Shown here: piece after piece, positions 22,970 to 32,198 of the stretch
How the letters are laid out: the number at the start of each line of letters is the position of its first letter
How positions within the stretch are numbered: the first letter of the stretch is position 1
Assembly: GCF_031455095.1 (NCBI RefSeq)
Contig: NZ_JAVDSB010000008.1
Span: forward strand, 124,001 to 188,000
Direction of reading: 5' to 3'
Source: Paenibacillus_E qinlingensis_A
GTDB taxonomy: Bacteria > Bacillota > Bacilli > Paenibacillales > NBRC-103111
Length of the DNA: 64,000 bases
Translations under genes and position numbers: made by a program
The notes under the pieces: generated by a model
Seen by the model: the letters and a program-made list of their open reading frames with translations, nothing else
What the model was told of the DNA's origin: nothing
The model's database searches: none

Positions 22970-24313
22970 TTATGATTTACAAATGATTTTGCCAGGATTG
23001 AGAAGTCCCTTCGGATCATTCTCCCGTTTCTTGCGTTCCATACTGCCTACTTCACCACGACCACCTTGGTCGAGTACCCAAGTATGTGGATCGAATATTT
23101 TGACACCAACGGACTCGAAAAACGCGATAATTTCATATAAGCGTTCTTCCGTAGTAAACCTTACAACAGGAAGTGCCGATGGCGTCACAGCCCCGCCACT
23201 GCGCACCCACTCGACATGCAAATAAACCTCATCGCCGAACTTCGCTTTAATTTGCTTAATTTGTTCTAAGTAGCTATCCACTTTAAATCCTGCTTGCAGA
23301 TATGTCATCGATGCATCAGTCTTCATAGCCCACAAGGTTGTATGGTTCCATGTAAAGTCGGATACACCTATTGTTTTTCGGTAGTTTTTGGCCTCAATTA
23401 CGTGACCGATATGTCCGCCAAATTGATTCGCAAGTACCTCTACTAACCGTAATGTTTCTTCTGCAAACTCCAACATAACAGCAGCCATTTCTGGCATAAT
23501 TACTTTGTTAAAGGGTACAAAATAGGAAGGAATTGGCCATTCCATTGGTGCGATAAGACGTTTAGGAATCGCTTCTTCTCGAGCGAGAGCCTCACCAAAC
23601 TGCATCGCCTGCTCAAAGGTAGGGAATTGCGCAATGGCTTGCGCCCACTCGGTTCGCGGCGAAAGTGGCATGGTGACCTCGGTCAAAATACCCGTCGTCC
23701 CATAATTGTGGATATAGTTGTACAACTCAGGCCCAGTAACAACGAGGCGCTGTGGTGCTGATTCCATTGTATAAATCACAGCCTCGAGGACGTTGCCATC
23801 CCATAGATTGCCATGTGTAATTGAACCGATTCCACCAGAACCACCGCTCACAAATCCGCCAACGGTCGCCTTCACATACGTACTAGGGTATATGCGAATT
23901 TCTTGCCCAACTTCACGCGCTTTCTTATCAATAACCCCTAAACGCACGCCACACTGTAAACGAGCGAATCCAGACCCAATTTCTAGAATTTGATCCATAC
24001 GACTTAGATCAAGCACAATCCCTTTCTGTAAAGGAACCGCCTGACCGTAATTGCCAGTCCCAGCACCGCGTACTGTCACAGGAATCCCATGGTGATAGCC
24101 AAATGCCAAAGCCCTGGCCACTTCCTCTTCATTGCGGGGCAGCACGACGACATCAGCCGATGCAATCCCCTCCAGCCTACGATTAAGTACAGGGGAGTAC
24201 CAGTAATAATCCTTGGAAAGCTTATCTCTTGTTTCTTGATCGATGGATACGATTTCTTTCCCTAGCTGCTCTTCGACTTCATGAATCCAGGTAACTTCCG
24301 CTTCTGTGGACAT
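22970..24313 (-). CDS. FAD-binding oxidoreductase (GlcD-like)
   Basis: Soluble flavoprotein of 447 residues. The FAD-binding PCMH domain occupies about 45-225: VVVLPRNEEEVARALAFGY, TVRGAGTGNYGQAVPLQKG, TVGGFVSGGSGGIGSITHG and YGTTGILTEVTM are visible. The C-terminal substrate domain ends with the family motif ENDPKGLLNPGKI. The class oxidises hydroxy acids, alcohols or amines with FAD. Sitting between transporter genes and hydrolases, it probably oxidises an intermediate of the imported compound. No 4Fe-4S partner gene (GlcF type) is present. The start has GAGAGGG upstream. Confidence 0.9.
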   Translation of the reverse strand: MSTEAEVTWIHEVEEQLGKEIVSIDQETRDKLSKDYYWYSPVLNRRLEGIASADVVVLPRNEEEVARALAFGYHHGIPVTVRGAGTGNYGQAVPLQKGIVLDLSRMDQILEIGSGFARLQCGVRLGVIDKKAREVGQEIRIYPSTYVKATVGGFVSGGSGGIGSITHGNLWDGNVLEAVIYTMESAPQRLVVTGPELYNYIHNYGTTGILTEVTMPLSPRTEWAQAIAQFPTFEQAMQFGEALAREEAIPKRLIAPMEWPIPSYFVPFNKVIMPEMAAVMLEFAEETLRLVEVLANQFGGHIGHVIEAKNYRKTIGVSDFTWNHTTLWAMKTDASMTYLQAGFKVDSYLEQIKQIKAKFGDEVYLHVEWVRSGGAVTPSALPVVRFTTEERLYEIIAFFESVGVKIFDPHTWVLDQGGRGEVGSMERKKRENDPKGLLNPGKIICKS

Positions 24314-24333
24314 GCTGTCTTCACCCTCTCGTC

Positions 24334-25137
24334 TTAATGGTCCAAAGCGTCATTGACAATGCGCACTAAATCGCTAAATTGCGTTGTTGTTCGGTAGGTT
24401 TCATCTCTTGGAAAAGGAACTGGTATATCGATGCGCGCTGAAATTTTGCCAGGCCGAGGTGTCATAACAACGACACTTGTCGATAAGAACACGGACTCGA
24501 ACACATTATGTGTCACGAACAACACCGTCATCGATTTATCTTGCTGCCAAATATTGAGCAGCTCCATTTGCAAGGTTTGACGCGTAATTTCGTCCAACGC
24601 ACCGAACGGCTCATCCATCAGCAGCAGCTTCGGCCTCGAAATTAGCGCACGCGCGATGGATACGCGCATTTTCATACCACCAGAAAGCTGCCTAGGCAGC
24701 ACTTTCATGTAATCCTTCAATCCAACAAGCTCAAGCACTCGCTCCGCTTCTTGTTGTTGGGTCTTTTTATCCACTCCGCGTAATTCCAGCGGAAGCTTCA
24801 CATTCGCCTCAACCGTCGACCACGGTAAGAGTGTATGATCTTGAAACACAAAAGCGATATCACTTTGCTTGCGCGCTTCCTTCGGTGTTGTTCCAAAGAC
24901 ATCCAACGAGCCTTTGCTTGGTTTGGATAAGCCGGTAATGATTTTGAAAATCGTTGATTTCCCGCAACCCGATGGACCTACAAAGCATAAGAATTCACCT
25001 TCTTGAATGGTCAGGTTGACATCCTGCAGGGCAATCGTTCCGTTCGGGTAAGTCTTGGAAAGATTCGTCATGCTCACGAAAGTAGATCCTGGGGACTGAG
25101 GGCTAACTGTGTCCATTAGCAAAGAATTTTTCGACAT
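24334..25137 (-). CDS. ABC transporter ATP-binding protein (SsuB/TauB/ThiZ-like)
   Basis: ATPase of 267 residues. Walker A GPSGCGKST, Q-loop FVFQDHTLLPW, signature LSGGMKMRVSIARAL, Walker B LLLMDEPFGALDE and switch VTHNVFESVFLS are all intact. This is the subtype paired with SsuC/ThiX permeases. The ATG at 25137 lies 9 bases after AGGAG, while the ATG at 25146 follows it directly. It belongs to the importer whose permease and binding protein lie on either side, separated by enzyme genes. Confidence 0.94.
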   Translation of the reverse strand: MSKNSLLMDTVSPQSPGSTFVSMTNLSKTYPNGTIALQDVNLTIQEGEFLCFVGPSGCGKSTIFKIITGLSKPSKGSLDVFGTTPKEARKQSDIAFVFQDHTLLPWSTVEANVKLPLELRGVDKKTQQQEAERVLELVGLKDYMKVLPRQLSGGMKMRVSIARALISRPKLLLMDEPFGALDEITRQTLQMELLNIWQQDKSMTVLFVTHNVFESVFLSTSVVVMTPRPGKISARIDIPVPFPRDETYRTTTQFSDLVRIVNDALDH

Positions 25138-25175
25138 GCGTATCATCTCCTATACGTTTTAGTGGCTTACCAACT

Positions 25176-25988
25176 CTACTTGCTGAGTTTGAGCGATTGC
25201 ATATCGAAGGCTTGGAATACGAGCAACGCCTCAGCGATATATGTCCCGTACTTATACGTCATATCCCTGCCTTTGGCTATCGTTGCCACCGTTGCATCGC
25301 CTGAGACGCCAGTATGAGAGAGATCATCCATCACCCAAGCAAAAGCCCGATTCCGCAGCGCCAGATAACGGGACTCTGGATAATTCGGATACTCCGTTGG
25401 TGCTGCATCCATGTTCACCCAGTGCGGCATCGCCGCCATCACGATGGATGTTTCCATATCACCAGCATGAATGCCCGCCTGTTTCTCTAGCGGTGTCATC
25501 CATTCATCAGCACCGCCAAGTCCTCCTGGATCTAAGCGAAATACAGCTAAACCCGTTTCGATGCGAATCTCTCTGCCCATCATGTTCAACAGATCCGTAT
25601 TTCCGCCATGCGAGTTAACGAGAACGAGCTTCTGAAATCCGCTTTTCCGCAGGCTTTTGGCTATATCCATCACAACAGCCATTAACGTTGTTGCCGATAA
25701 AGTGATGGTTCCCGCATGACCTAGATGTTCTGTGCTCTTCCCGTAGGGGATAGCTGGCAACAACCATATATTCGGATCGTTAGGAAGCTGCTCGAAGGCT
25801 TCTGTCAACAGCACTTCCGAGATTAACGTATCGGTAAACACGGGCATATGTGGACCGTGCTGCTCAACAGCTCCAACCGGCAGTACGATTAACGCATTTT
25901 CTTTAGGAATCTCAGCCACTTGAAGTTTACTAAGACTTGGGAAGAAGCACTGATCCCAGGCTTTCCCTTGATAGCGATTGAATGTCAT
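25176..25988 (-). CDS. Creatininase-family amidohydrolase
   Basis: Protein of 270 residues of the creatininase (CrnA/ArfB/MftE) family. The metal-binding motifs are PVGAVEQHGPHMPVFTD (E-Q-H-G-P-H...D, residues about 37-53), GKSTEHLGHAGTITLS, LVNSHGGN near 130 and AGDMETS (metal-binding Glu). The family opens cyclic or formyl amides, including creatinine and formamidopyrimidines, using two metal ions. In this cluster it probably cleaves a ring or amide of a nitrogen compound. True creatininase activity is possible but not demonstrated by the sequence. AGGAGG precedes the ATG. Confidence 0.9.
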   Translation of the reverse strand: MTFNRYQGKAWDQCFFPSLSKLQVAEIPKENALIVLPVGAVEQHGPHMPVFTDTLISEVLLTEAFEQLPNDPNIWLLPAIPYGKSTEHLGHAGTITLSATTLMAVVMDIAKSLRKSGFQKLVLVNSHGGNTDLLNMMGREIRIETGLAVFRLDPGGLGGADEWMTPLEKQAGIHAGDMETSIVMAAMPHWVNMDAAPTEYPNYPESRYLALRNRAFAWVMDDLSHTGVSGDATVATIAKGRDMTYKYGTYIAEALLVFQAFDMQSLKLSK

Positions 25989-26089
25989 GCTGAGTACCTC
26001 CTGTAGGTTGGATCATGTATTTGCGAAAAAAGAACCAAACTCTTCCTAGAGGGGTTCTTTCTACTTGCCAATTTGGAGTATTGCGCTTC

Positions 26090-26812
26090 CTAAGCCTTCT
26101 TGGTTTGAAACTGCTTGATAGCCGCCGCAATATCTGCTACTCGCTCACCTAATCGCGCTGCCATCAAGAGCTCCCTTGGATCTGGCGACAATGAACTATC
26201 CGGACCAGCTAAGGTAGATGCCCCATAAGGCGAGCAACCGATCGCATCCGCCGTTAAGTACTCTGGATTTTCCGAATAAGGCAATCCCACGAAGATCATA
26301 CCGAAATGGAATAGGGGTACCATCGCGGTTAATATGGCTGCTTCATGCCCCGTATGGATGGATGCTGTACTATTAAATATACCGGTCGGCTTGCCCTCAA
26401 GGGCACCCTCGATGCAAAGCTCTCCAGCCATCTCAAGGAACAATTTAACTTGCGCTGGCATCGTGCCATAATACGTCGGGAACCCCCAAAGGATCCCATC
26501 AGCCCAGCGTAGATCATCATTTGACGCGATTGGAATTTCTTTTTGCAGCGCTACTGTAGCTTCATACTTCTGATAACGATCTGTTAGGCGAAATTGCTTA
26601 GCTAATGTAGTGGAATTAGATGTCTTCTCCTGCACAGCAGGGGGTCTGTCTTGATCAGGTCTGATCACACGGTTCGCATCTGCTGCCATCTCAGGTATAC
26701 GCACAATCCTCACAAGATGCGCACCAGATTGGCTAGCACCATCTGCTACGGCTTGCGCCATCTGGTACACATGACCAAATGCGCTGTAATAAATGACCAA
26801 CAGATTAGCCAT
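26090..26812 (-). CDS. WrbA-like flavodoxin-family NAD(P)H:quinone oxidoreductase
   Basis: FMN flavoprotein of 240 residues. The N-terminal FMN loop reads LLVIYYSAFGHVYQMAQAVADGA, and the second flavin contacts appear in GILWGFPTYYGTMPAQVKLFLE and FNSTASIHTGHEAA. The C-terminal YGASTLAGPDSSLSPDPREL matches WrbA. It is about 40 residues longer than WrbA because of an insert near 45-90 (DQDRPPAVQEKTSNSTTLAK). It may supply electrons, for example to the Rieske oxygenase, which has no dedicated reductase in the cluster, or handle quinone by-products. It lies 9 bases after the amidohydrolase gene. Confidence 0.88.
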   Translation of the reverse strand: MANLLVIYYSAFGHVYQMAQAVADGASQSGAHLVRIVRIPEMAADANRVIRPDQDRPPAVQEKTSNSTTLAKQFRLTDRYQKYEATVALQKEIPIASNDDLRWADGILWGFPTYYGTMPAQVKLFLEMAGELCIEGALEGKPTGIFNSTASIHTGHEAAILTAMVPLFHFGMIFVGLPYSENPEYLTADAIGCSPYGASTLAGPDSSLSPDPRELLMAARLGERVADIAAAIKQFQTKKA

Positions 26813-26821
26813 CTTGACGGT

Positions 26822-28201
26822 TCACCCTTTCGCGAATTCGGGCTTTTGGAACGATACAGCTTCACTTGCCTTCTGCCAGAACTGAGCTAAAGCATGGTTG
26901 TTCCACGCAGCTTTTGTACCTGGGGATCTGACGAAGCGTCCTTGGCTGTACACCCATCTTCGTTCAGGAAGCATGGTAAAGATTTCTTCGACGGAATGAC
27001 CATCAACGATAACGAAGTTGGCTGGATTACCTTCTGTAATCCCATAGGCTGTAAGTCCAAGAACATGGGCGGGAGCTTCCGTAATCATTCGCAGCAATGT
27101 GCGAAGATCTGCGGGTCTGCCCATATGCGCAGCATAGGAAGAGATCAGTGCTATTTGAAGTAAATCCCCGCGCCCGAAAGGGTGGAAAGGATCATGAATA
27201 TTGTCCGATGCAACTGCGATTGGGATGCCTCTCTCATGAATTTGCTTCAAGCGAGTGACGCCTCTTCTCACAGGAAAAGAATCATGTCTGCCTTGTAAAT
27301 ACAGATTAACTGCAGGCAAGGATACTGCCTTTAATTTGGCCTCTGCCATCTTGTCGATGATGCCGCCTGCATCCGCATCGGTCATCGAGGCTAATGCACA
27401 CAAGTGATCAACGGTCACTCTGCCCTCGTAGCCTGTTTCTTTCGTGCGTTCTGCGACATATTCAACCGTTCGCATCTGTGGATTATCCGTTTCATCACAG
27501 TGTAGATCAATCGGTACATCGTATTTCTCTGCCATTTTGAAAATAAAATCAATATCTTCCTTAGGGGTTAACGATAAATGCGGCGCGCCACCAATGCCAT
27601 CCACACCCATACGTAAAGCTTCCTCAATGGCTTCATTATCCAGCGACATGAAATTGTAGGGACACATTGGGAAGAGCTGCAAAGTCATGTAGGGTGCTAA
27701 GGCTTCTCTAGCCTCCAATGCGGCTTCAATTGTGCGTAAAGCAATGTCACGTGAAAATCGAAGATTAAAATCCAGATGCGTGCGAATGTGCGTAGTCCCA
27801 AAAGACAGAGCCTGTAGCGCAGATCGCATCATTCTGGCTTTAATTTCTTCTTTTGAGAATGTAGGCGATGCCGCCGAATAATTGCGAACAGCCTCTTCTA
27901 GCGTACCGCTAATATTCTCAACCGTTGTTAACGAGAACGCTTTGTCGAGATGCATATGTGAATCCACGAAGCCTGGCAGCAACATTTTACCTTCAAGATC
28001 AAGTGTTGTGATGCTGGACGTTTCTCCATATTGATTAGGATTCCATGACTCCAGCGAGGTTGAAAGGGACGCAGCGGCATCTGCTTCTTGCAGTCGAATG
28101 TGTGTCCAATTCCCATCGCGAATCGAGAGACGATATAATTCCCCTTCATTTAATAATGGCAATCTGACGTTACATAGATCGATATTGTTGTTAGAAGCCA
28201 A
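26822..28201 (-). CDS. Cytosine deaminase-like amidohydrolase
   Basis: Protein of about 459 residues of the CodA-type amidohydrolase group. The metal site looks complete: HMHLDKAF, PIDLHCDETD (the His missing in the paralogue at 20774), VTVDHLCALA and AVASDNIHDPFHPFG. The second-shell motif THIRTHLDFN is also present. A TTG start at 28201 lies 8 bases after GGGAGG; the GTG at 28210 overlaps that site. It probably deaminates or hydrolyses a cyclic amidine or amide. It is distinct in sequence from the other two amidohydrolases of the cluster, which suggests successive steps of one pathway. Confidence 0.9.
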   Translation of the reverse strand: MASNNNIDLCNVRLPLLNEGELYRLSIRDGNWTHIRLQEADAAASLSTSLESWNPNQYGETSSITTLDLEGKMLLPGFVDSHMHLDKAFSLTTVENISGTLEEAVRNYSAASPTFSKEEIKARMMRSALQALSFGTTHIRTHLDFNLRFSRDIALRTIEAALEAREALAPYMTLQLFPMCPYNFMSLDNEAIEEALRMGVDGIGGAPHLSLTPKEDIDFIFKMAEKYDVPIDLHCDETDNPQMRTVEYVAERTKETGYEGRVTVDHLCALASMTDADAGGIIDKMAEAKLKAVSLPAVNLYLQGRHDSFPVRRGVTRLKQIHERGIPIAVASDNIHDPFHPFGRGDLLQIALISSYAAHMGRPADLRTLLRMITEAPAHVLGLTAYGITEGNPANFVIVDGHSVEEIFTMLPERRWVYSQGRFVRSPGTKAAWNNHALAQFWQKASEAVSFQKPEFAKG

Positions 28202-28225
28202 TGCCGCCACCTCCCGAAGTTTTGT

Positions 28226-29308
28226 TTATTTCTTAGGCAAAAATTGTGTCGTAAACACTTTATCAATGTTCTCAGCCGTCTTCAGAACGCCAACTTCCAC
28301 CAATTGCTTCTGCACTTCTTCCCATCTCTCTTTGGTCATGATGCCTGTGCCCTTGGTCGCTGCATCGCCACCGAATACAAAGTCCATTTCTTTCGCTGCA
28401 CTATACTTCATCATGTCGAGGCCCATATCTGGATTCTTCGTTTGGATGCTTGGGTTGATCTCATCGGAATGATCTTTGTAATAATCCCAACCCTTTACTG
28501 TTGCTTCAACGAAAGCTTTGACTTGATCGGGATGCTCGGCAATCATTTTCTCTGTCGTGAAGTACACGCCAGCATAAATTTTATAACCAGAATCGGCTAC
28601 CAAGAGTGTGCCATAATCAACTTTTTGTTGATCCATCGTGAATGGCTCTGAGGTCACGTAGCCTTGCGTTAGCGCTGTTTTGTCACTCACGAAGTTCACT
28701 AATTGACCTGTATATTTCATTTCTTGTGCATTCGTTAATTTGTATTTGTTCTTAATAAATTGCCAGAAGCTCGCCGTGGATGCTACGTACACTTTGTGCG
28801 TGTTTAAGTCTCCGAAGTCTTTTACACCCGAATCCTTATGATAAAACAGGGCTTGTGGACTCTTCTGCATCGAGGTTGCAATAGCTACTACAGGAATCCC
28901 CTCTTGTCTGGCTACCAAAATATCATCACCGTTCGCCATCCCGAATTGGGCTTTACCAGAAGCTACAATCTGTGTCGAGGAAACGGAAGGACCACCAGGC
29001 ATTAATGTCATATCAAAGCCTGCATCCTTGTAGTAGCCTTTGGACAATGCTGCGAAATTCCCGCCATGCTCAGGCTCAGCGAACCAGTTCAACACCACCG
29101 TTGCTGGAACAATCGGCTTGGCTGCTGGAGCTGCTGATGCTGCAGGAGAAGCCGCCGCCACCGTTGGTGCTGCTGCTGGCGCTGACGAGGAAACGGGCGT
29201 ACTGGAACTTCCGCACGCGGCTAGCAAACTGGAAATCATCACTAAACTAAGGGATACAGCTCCTGGGCGTTTCGTTGCAAGTGCAAGTGTACGTTGAATT
29301 TGTTTCAT
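28226..29308 (-). CDS. ABC transporter substrate-binding lipoprotein (NMT1/THI5-like)
   Basis: Lipoprotein of 360 residues with lipobox LLAACG near residue 30 and a Ser/Ala/Pro/Val linker to about 65. The binding domain shows the NMT1/THI5 pattern: VVLNWFAEPEHGGNFAALSKGYYKDAGFDM at the start, then QFGMANGDDILVARQEGIPVVAI. The class binds aromatic and pyrimidine-like compounds, sulfonates or similar. GGAGGGG precedes the ATG at 29308; the upstream ATG at 29326 lies before the site. A good minus-strand promoter about 65 bases upstream indicates a second transcription start inside the cluster. Confidence 0.93.
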   Translation of the reverse strand: MKQIQRTLALATKRPGAVSLSLVMISSLLAACGSSSTPVSSSAPAAAPTVAAASPAASAAPAAKPIVPATVVLNWFAEPEHGGNFAALSKGYYKDAGFDMTLMPGGPSVSSTQIVASGKAQFGMANGDDILVARQEGIPVVAIATSMQKSPQALFYHKDSGVKDFGDLNTHKVYVASTASFWQFIKNKYKLTNAQEMKYTGQLVNFVSDKTALTQGYVTSEPFTMDQQKVDYGTLLVADSGYKIYAGVYFTTEKMIAEHPDQVKAFVEATVKGWDYYKDHSDEINPSIQTKNPDMGLDMMKYSAAKEMDFVFGGDAATKGTGIMTKERWEEVQKQLVEVGVLKTAENIDKVFTTQFLPKK

Positions 29309-29370
29309 GGTTAACTTCCCCTCCATATTGGTTTTTTCTATGTCTACGAATCTTGTTTAACCTTGAGTCA

Positions 29371-29400
29371 AATATACGTTTCACGGCTTGTTTGCGTCAA
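29371..29400 (-). promoter_or_regulatory. Internal sigma-A promoter before the binding protein gene
   Basis: On the minus strand, TTGACG (29400-29395), an 18-base spacer and TATATT (29376-29371), with a leader of about 56 bases. It splits the cluster into an upstream enzyme pair and the importer block. Confidence 0.6.
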
Positions 29401-29520
29401 CAAATAGACTAACGTTTTGTAATTTTTCACAATAAAAGTACGTCTTTTAATCACTTTTACAACTATATAATTATTGTAAATTGAATATTTCCATTAAAAC
29501 CCGAACAATGTACCTTGGAG

Positions 29521-30516
29521 CTAAACTGTCCCAACCACCACACCTAATTCTCTTAGCCAACGACGATATGCTATGGAGAAGCGGTCCACCTTATGATTCA
29601 GCTCAACTTGCAGATCTAATGGCAGCAACTCCGGCTTCTGCGTCTCAATGACTCTAGCATCCTGTTCAAACACGATGTCTTGGAATTTAATGAAGTTCGC
29701 ATCATCAACGTCGTACGCATAGTTACGTGAAACCATCATAAAGACAACACATTCTTCAGCGGCTACAGGCAGAACGGTGAGCATAATCCATAACGTTTGA
29801 CCATTACTTGGATCCGCCTTCGATAGTCTAGCTGACAATGGCCGATACACTTCCTTCATATAGACATACGTAGTGCCCTCACTTTTATCCGAACCCGAAT
29901 GCGCAACAGGCTGGAAGATCGGAATATTTTCGATATAGATGCGATCCTCTTCTTTGACAACCTGGAAATCAGGAAGCTCGGCATAATCTGGGTGACCTAG
30001 TAAATCTTGATGAACGAACATTAAGTGAGCGAAGTCTGTGAAATTTTCAATGACACGCGTCCCTGCTGCAGCAACCTTATAGGGTCCGCACGGAAGAGGG
30101 TGGTACTCAGGATTCGCAAACTCTTCAAAATGCGGGATTGGGGCTGCTGGTTCACCAATACATACCCAGATGAAGCCATATTTTTCTTCACAAGCATACG
30201 TCACGGCTTTCGCGCGAAGTGGAATCTTCTCGCCTTTGGGTTGTGCAGGAATACAGACACACTGTCCAGAGGAGTCGTACTGCCAGCCATGATACGGACA
30301 GACCAGCACATCATCTTTGACCCACCCCTTGGATAACATGGCTCCACGATGGACGCAGAGATCTTGCATGGCGTGAACGCCTCGGCTTGAGCGATAAAGG
30401 GCCACTCTTTCTCCTAAAATGATGACACCTACCGGTTGATCTTTCAGCTCAGATGCAAGGTACACCGCATGCCAATCATTTTCAAGAACGGGATCATGTA
30501 GACGTTGTAATGCCAT
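29521..30516 (-). CDS. Rieske non-haem iron oxygenase
   Basis: Oxygenase alpha subunit of 331 residues, vanillate O-demethylase/N-demethylase-like. The Rieske [2Fe-2S] ligands are CVH in LCVHRGAMLS and CPYH in VLVCPYHGWQYD, 16 residues apart. The mononuclear iron site reads NFTDFAHLMFVHQDLLGHPD. It uses O2 and electrons from a reductase to hydroxylate a ring or remove a methyl group. No ferredoxin reductase gene is seen nearby. It follows the first amidohydrolase by 25 bases. The ATG at 30516 lies 9 bases after GGAGG. Confidence 0.93.
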   Translation of the reverse strand: MALQRLHDPVLENDWHAVYLASELKDQPVGVIILGERVALYRSSRGVHAMQDLCVHRGAMLSKGWVKDDVLVCPYHGWQYDSSGQCVCIPAQPKGEKIPLRAKAVTYACEEKYGFIWVCIGEPAAPIPHFEEFANPEYHPLPCGPYKVAAAGTRVIENFTDFAHLMFVHQDLLGHPDYAELPDFQVVKEEDRIYIENIPIFQPVAHSGSDKSEGTTYVYMKEVYRPLSARLSKADPSNGQTLWIMLTVLPVAAEECVVFMMVSRNYAYDVDDANFIKFQDIVFEQDARVIETQKPELLPLDLQVELNHKVDRFSIAYRRWLRELGVVVGTV

Positions 30517-30541
30517 AGAATTCATCCTCCTCTAATTGGAC

Positions 30542-31927
30542 CTACATTTGATTAGCAAAAATAGGGTACTGCCCCGCTAACTTACTTCTAAGTACGTCAA
30601 CTCTGGCTTGCGCTCTTTTTAAAACTTCCTGCTCATCAATCCATGTGCTCTTGCCATGTTCTACGACTACTTGCCCGCCTACCATCACCAAATCGACATC
30701 GTTGCCATTCGCATTATAGACTAGAGCTGAAGAAGCGCGATGCACGGGACTTATATGGGCTTTCATCATATCAACTGTTACTAGATCTGCTTTCTTCCCA
30801 GGTTCGAGACTGCCTAGATCTTGGCTTCGGCCTACTGCCTTTGCGCCATTTACGGTTGCCATTCGCAACACATCCATGGGGGGTAATAATGTGGCATCCA
30901 GCTCATTCACTTTGTGCAAGCACGCAGTAAACTTCAGCACTTCAAGATTGTCTTGGCAGTTGTTGCTGCCAGGGCCATCTGTTCCTAGGGCAACATTGAT
31001 GCCCATCTGCAGCATCTCAGGTACACGTGCAACACCAGAGGCTAGATACATATTGGAAACAGGGCAATGAATGACGGATGCTTGTTTTTCTTTGATGAGC
31101 TCGAGCTCTCTGTCGTCCAGCCAAACACCATGAACAACCTGTGTCTGATCGCCGAGTAAGCCTACTTCATTTAGGAGTTCCAAATTCCTAAGACCGTATC
31201 GCTCCATTGTCGTCTCAATTTGCTCGCTCGTTTCTGCGACATGTACATGAGAAATGAGTTTGCGATCTCGACTGAACACCGCAGCTCGTTCGAGGTATTC
31301 CCGGGAACAACCATATAAGTTGAGTGGACCAAGTGCTATTCGGATGCGGCCATTTCCTGCGCCTTCCCATTGATCAAGTAATTGATCTGTGGCGTTGAAA
31401 ACCTGCTCACCAGTCTCTCGCAATCGAACTTCTCCTGCTAGGTCAGAGCCTCCTCGTGCCAAATGTCCTCGAATCCCTGAATCTACCATCGCCCTTAGCA
31501 CACTGGCATCATTCTCTGGATACGTGTGGATATAGTGATGATCCATCATATACGTCGCACCAGATTTCAAATTCTCAATGCAACCGATTAATGCAGCTAA
31601 ATAGAAATCCTCTGGCTCCATCGCGAGACTCATCGGCCAAATAATCTCTTTTAGCCACTGTGCTAAGGGGGAGTGATCGGATACGCCTCGCATAAATGTT
31701 TGGAACAGATGTGTATGACCGTTTACGATACCGGGAATAACTACTTTTCCCTCTGCATTGTATCGGTAAGTGGCCTCAGTGAGCAGGTGATCTAAGCTGC
31801 CATCCGACTTCCATTCGCCAACTTCACAAATGACATCATGCTCCATGTACACATAGCCTGGTTTGAACATTTGGTTCGTGGCATCCATCGTCAGGACGGT
31901 TCCGTTGTAGATGAGTTTTTTGGACAT
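30542..31927 (-). CDS. Amidohydrolase of the SAH/MTA deaminase-chlorohydrolase family
   Basis: Protein of 461 residues of the ATZ/TRZ-like subtype III amidohydrolases. The ligands are HTHLFQTFMRG (HxH), HVHVAETSEQ, VVHGVWLDD and LGTDGPGSNNCQDN. Family members deaminate guanine, 8-oxoguanine or adenosyl compounds or dechlorinate s-triazines. It is first in the catabolic operon, downstream of a near-consensus promoter overlapped by tandem repeats. Its position suggests it acts early on the imported compound, or on the regulator's ligand. Confidence 0.92.
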   Translation of the reverse strand: MSKKLIYNGTVLTMDATNQMFKPGYVYMEHDVICEVGEWKSDGSLDHLLTEATYRYNAEGKVVIPGIVNGHTHLFQTFMRGVSDHSPLAQWLKEIIWPMSLAMEPEDFYLAALIGCIENLKSGATYMMDHHYIHTYPENDASVLRAMVDSGIRGHLARGGSDLAGEVRLRETGEQVFNATDQLLDQWEGAGNGRIRIALGPLNLYGCSREYLERAAVFSRDRKLISHVHVAETSEQIETTMERYGLRNLELLNEVGLLGDQTQVVHGVWLDDRELELIKEKQASVIHCPVSNMYLASGVARVPEMLQMGINVALGTDGPGSNNCQDNLEVLKFTACLHKVNELDATLLPPMDVLRMATVNGAKAVGRSQDLGSLEPGKKADLVTVDMMKAHISPVHRASSALVYNANGNDVDLVMVGGQVVVEHGKSTWIDEQEVLKRAQARVDVLRSKLAGQYPIFANQM

Positions 31928-31940
31928 GTGACAGCCTCTT

Positions 31941-32000
31941 TCATGTTATATTGTTTAACATTAAAAGTATTTTTGGATTTTCATGTTATATTAATTAACA
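31941..32000. repeat. Tandem 20-bp operator-like repeats, 40 bp apart
   Basis: TCATGTTATATTGTTTAACA (31941-31960) and TCATGTTATATTAATTAACA (31981-32000) match at 18 of 20 positions, and their starts are exactly 40 bp apart, about four helical turns. Each has TGTTA/TAACA arms. They overlap the transcription start of the amidohydrolase operon and lie between it and the lrp-like gene. A further partial copy (TTGATTAACA) ends at 32100. They probably bind the Lrp/AsnC regulator. Confidence 0.65.
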
Positions 32001-32002
32001 CG

Positions 32003-32031
32003 ATTATATGTATACATTCTAGTATCGTCAA
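32003..32031 (-). promoter_or_regulatory. Sigma-A promoter of the catabolic operon
   Basis: On the minus strand TTGACG (32031-32026), a 17-base spacer and TATAAT (32008-32003), close to consensus. The predicted start near 31996 falls inside the promoter-proximal repeat, so binding there should repress. Confidence 0.75.
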
Positions 32032-32198
32032 CATCATGTGTAAATGCATACTACAAAAATGATTGCGTTTATTCGCGTTTTTTATAATAATTGATTAACA
32101 TCTGTTATTTTTAAAGTGTTTTTTGTAGCAAATAATGAAGATAGCATGGAATAATGAACAATTGTATATATTTTCAGAAAATTTGAGGAGTGATATTC

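Noticed and set aside
20774..31927. Thiamine or formylaminopyrimidine salvage as the role of the catabolic cluster
   Set aside because: The importer type fits, but there is no TenA, ThiD or ThiE gene and no TPP riboswitch, and a Rieske oxygenase is not part of that route.
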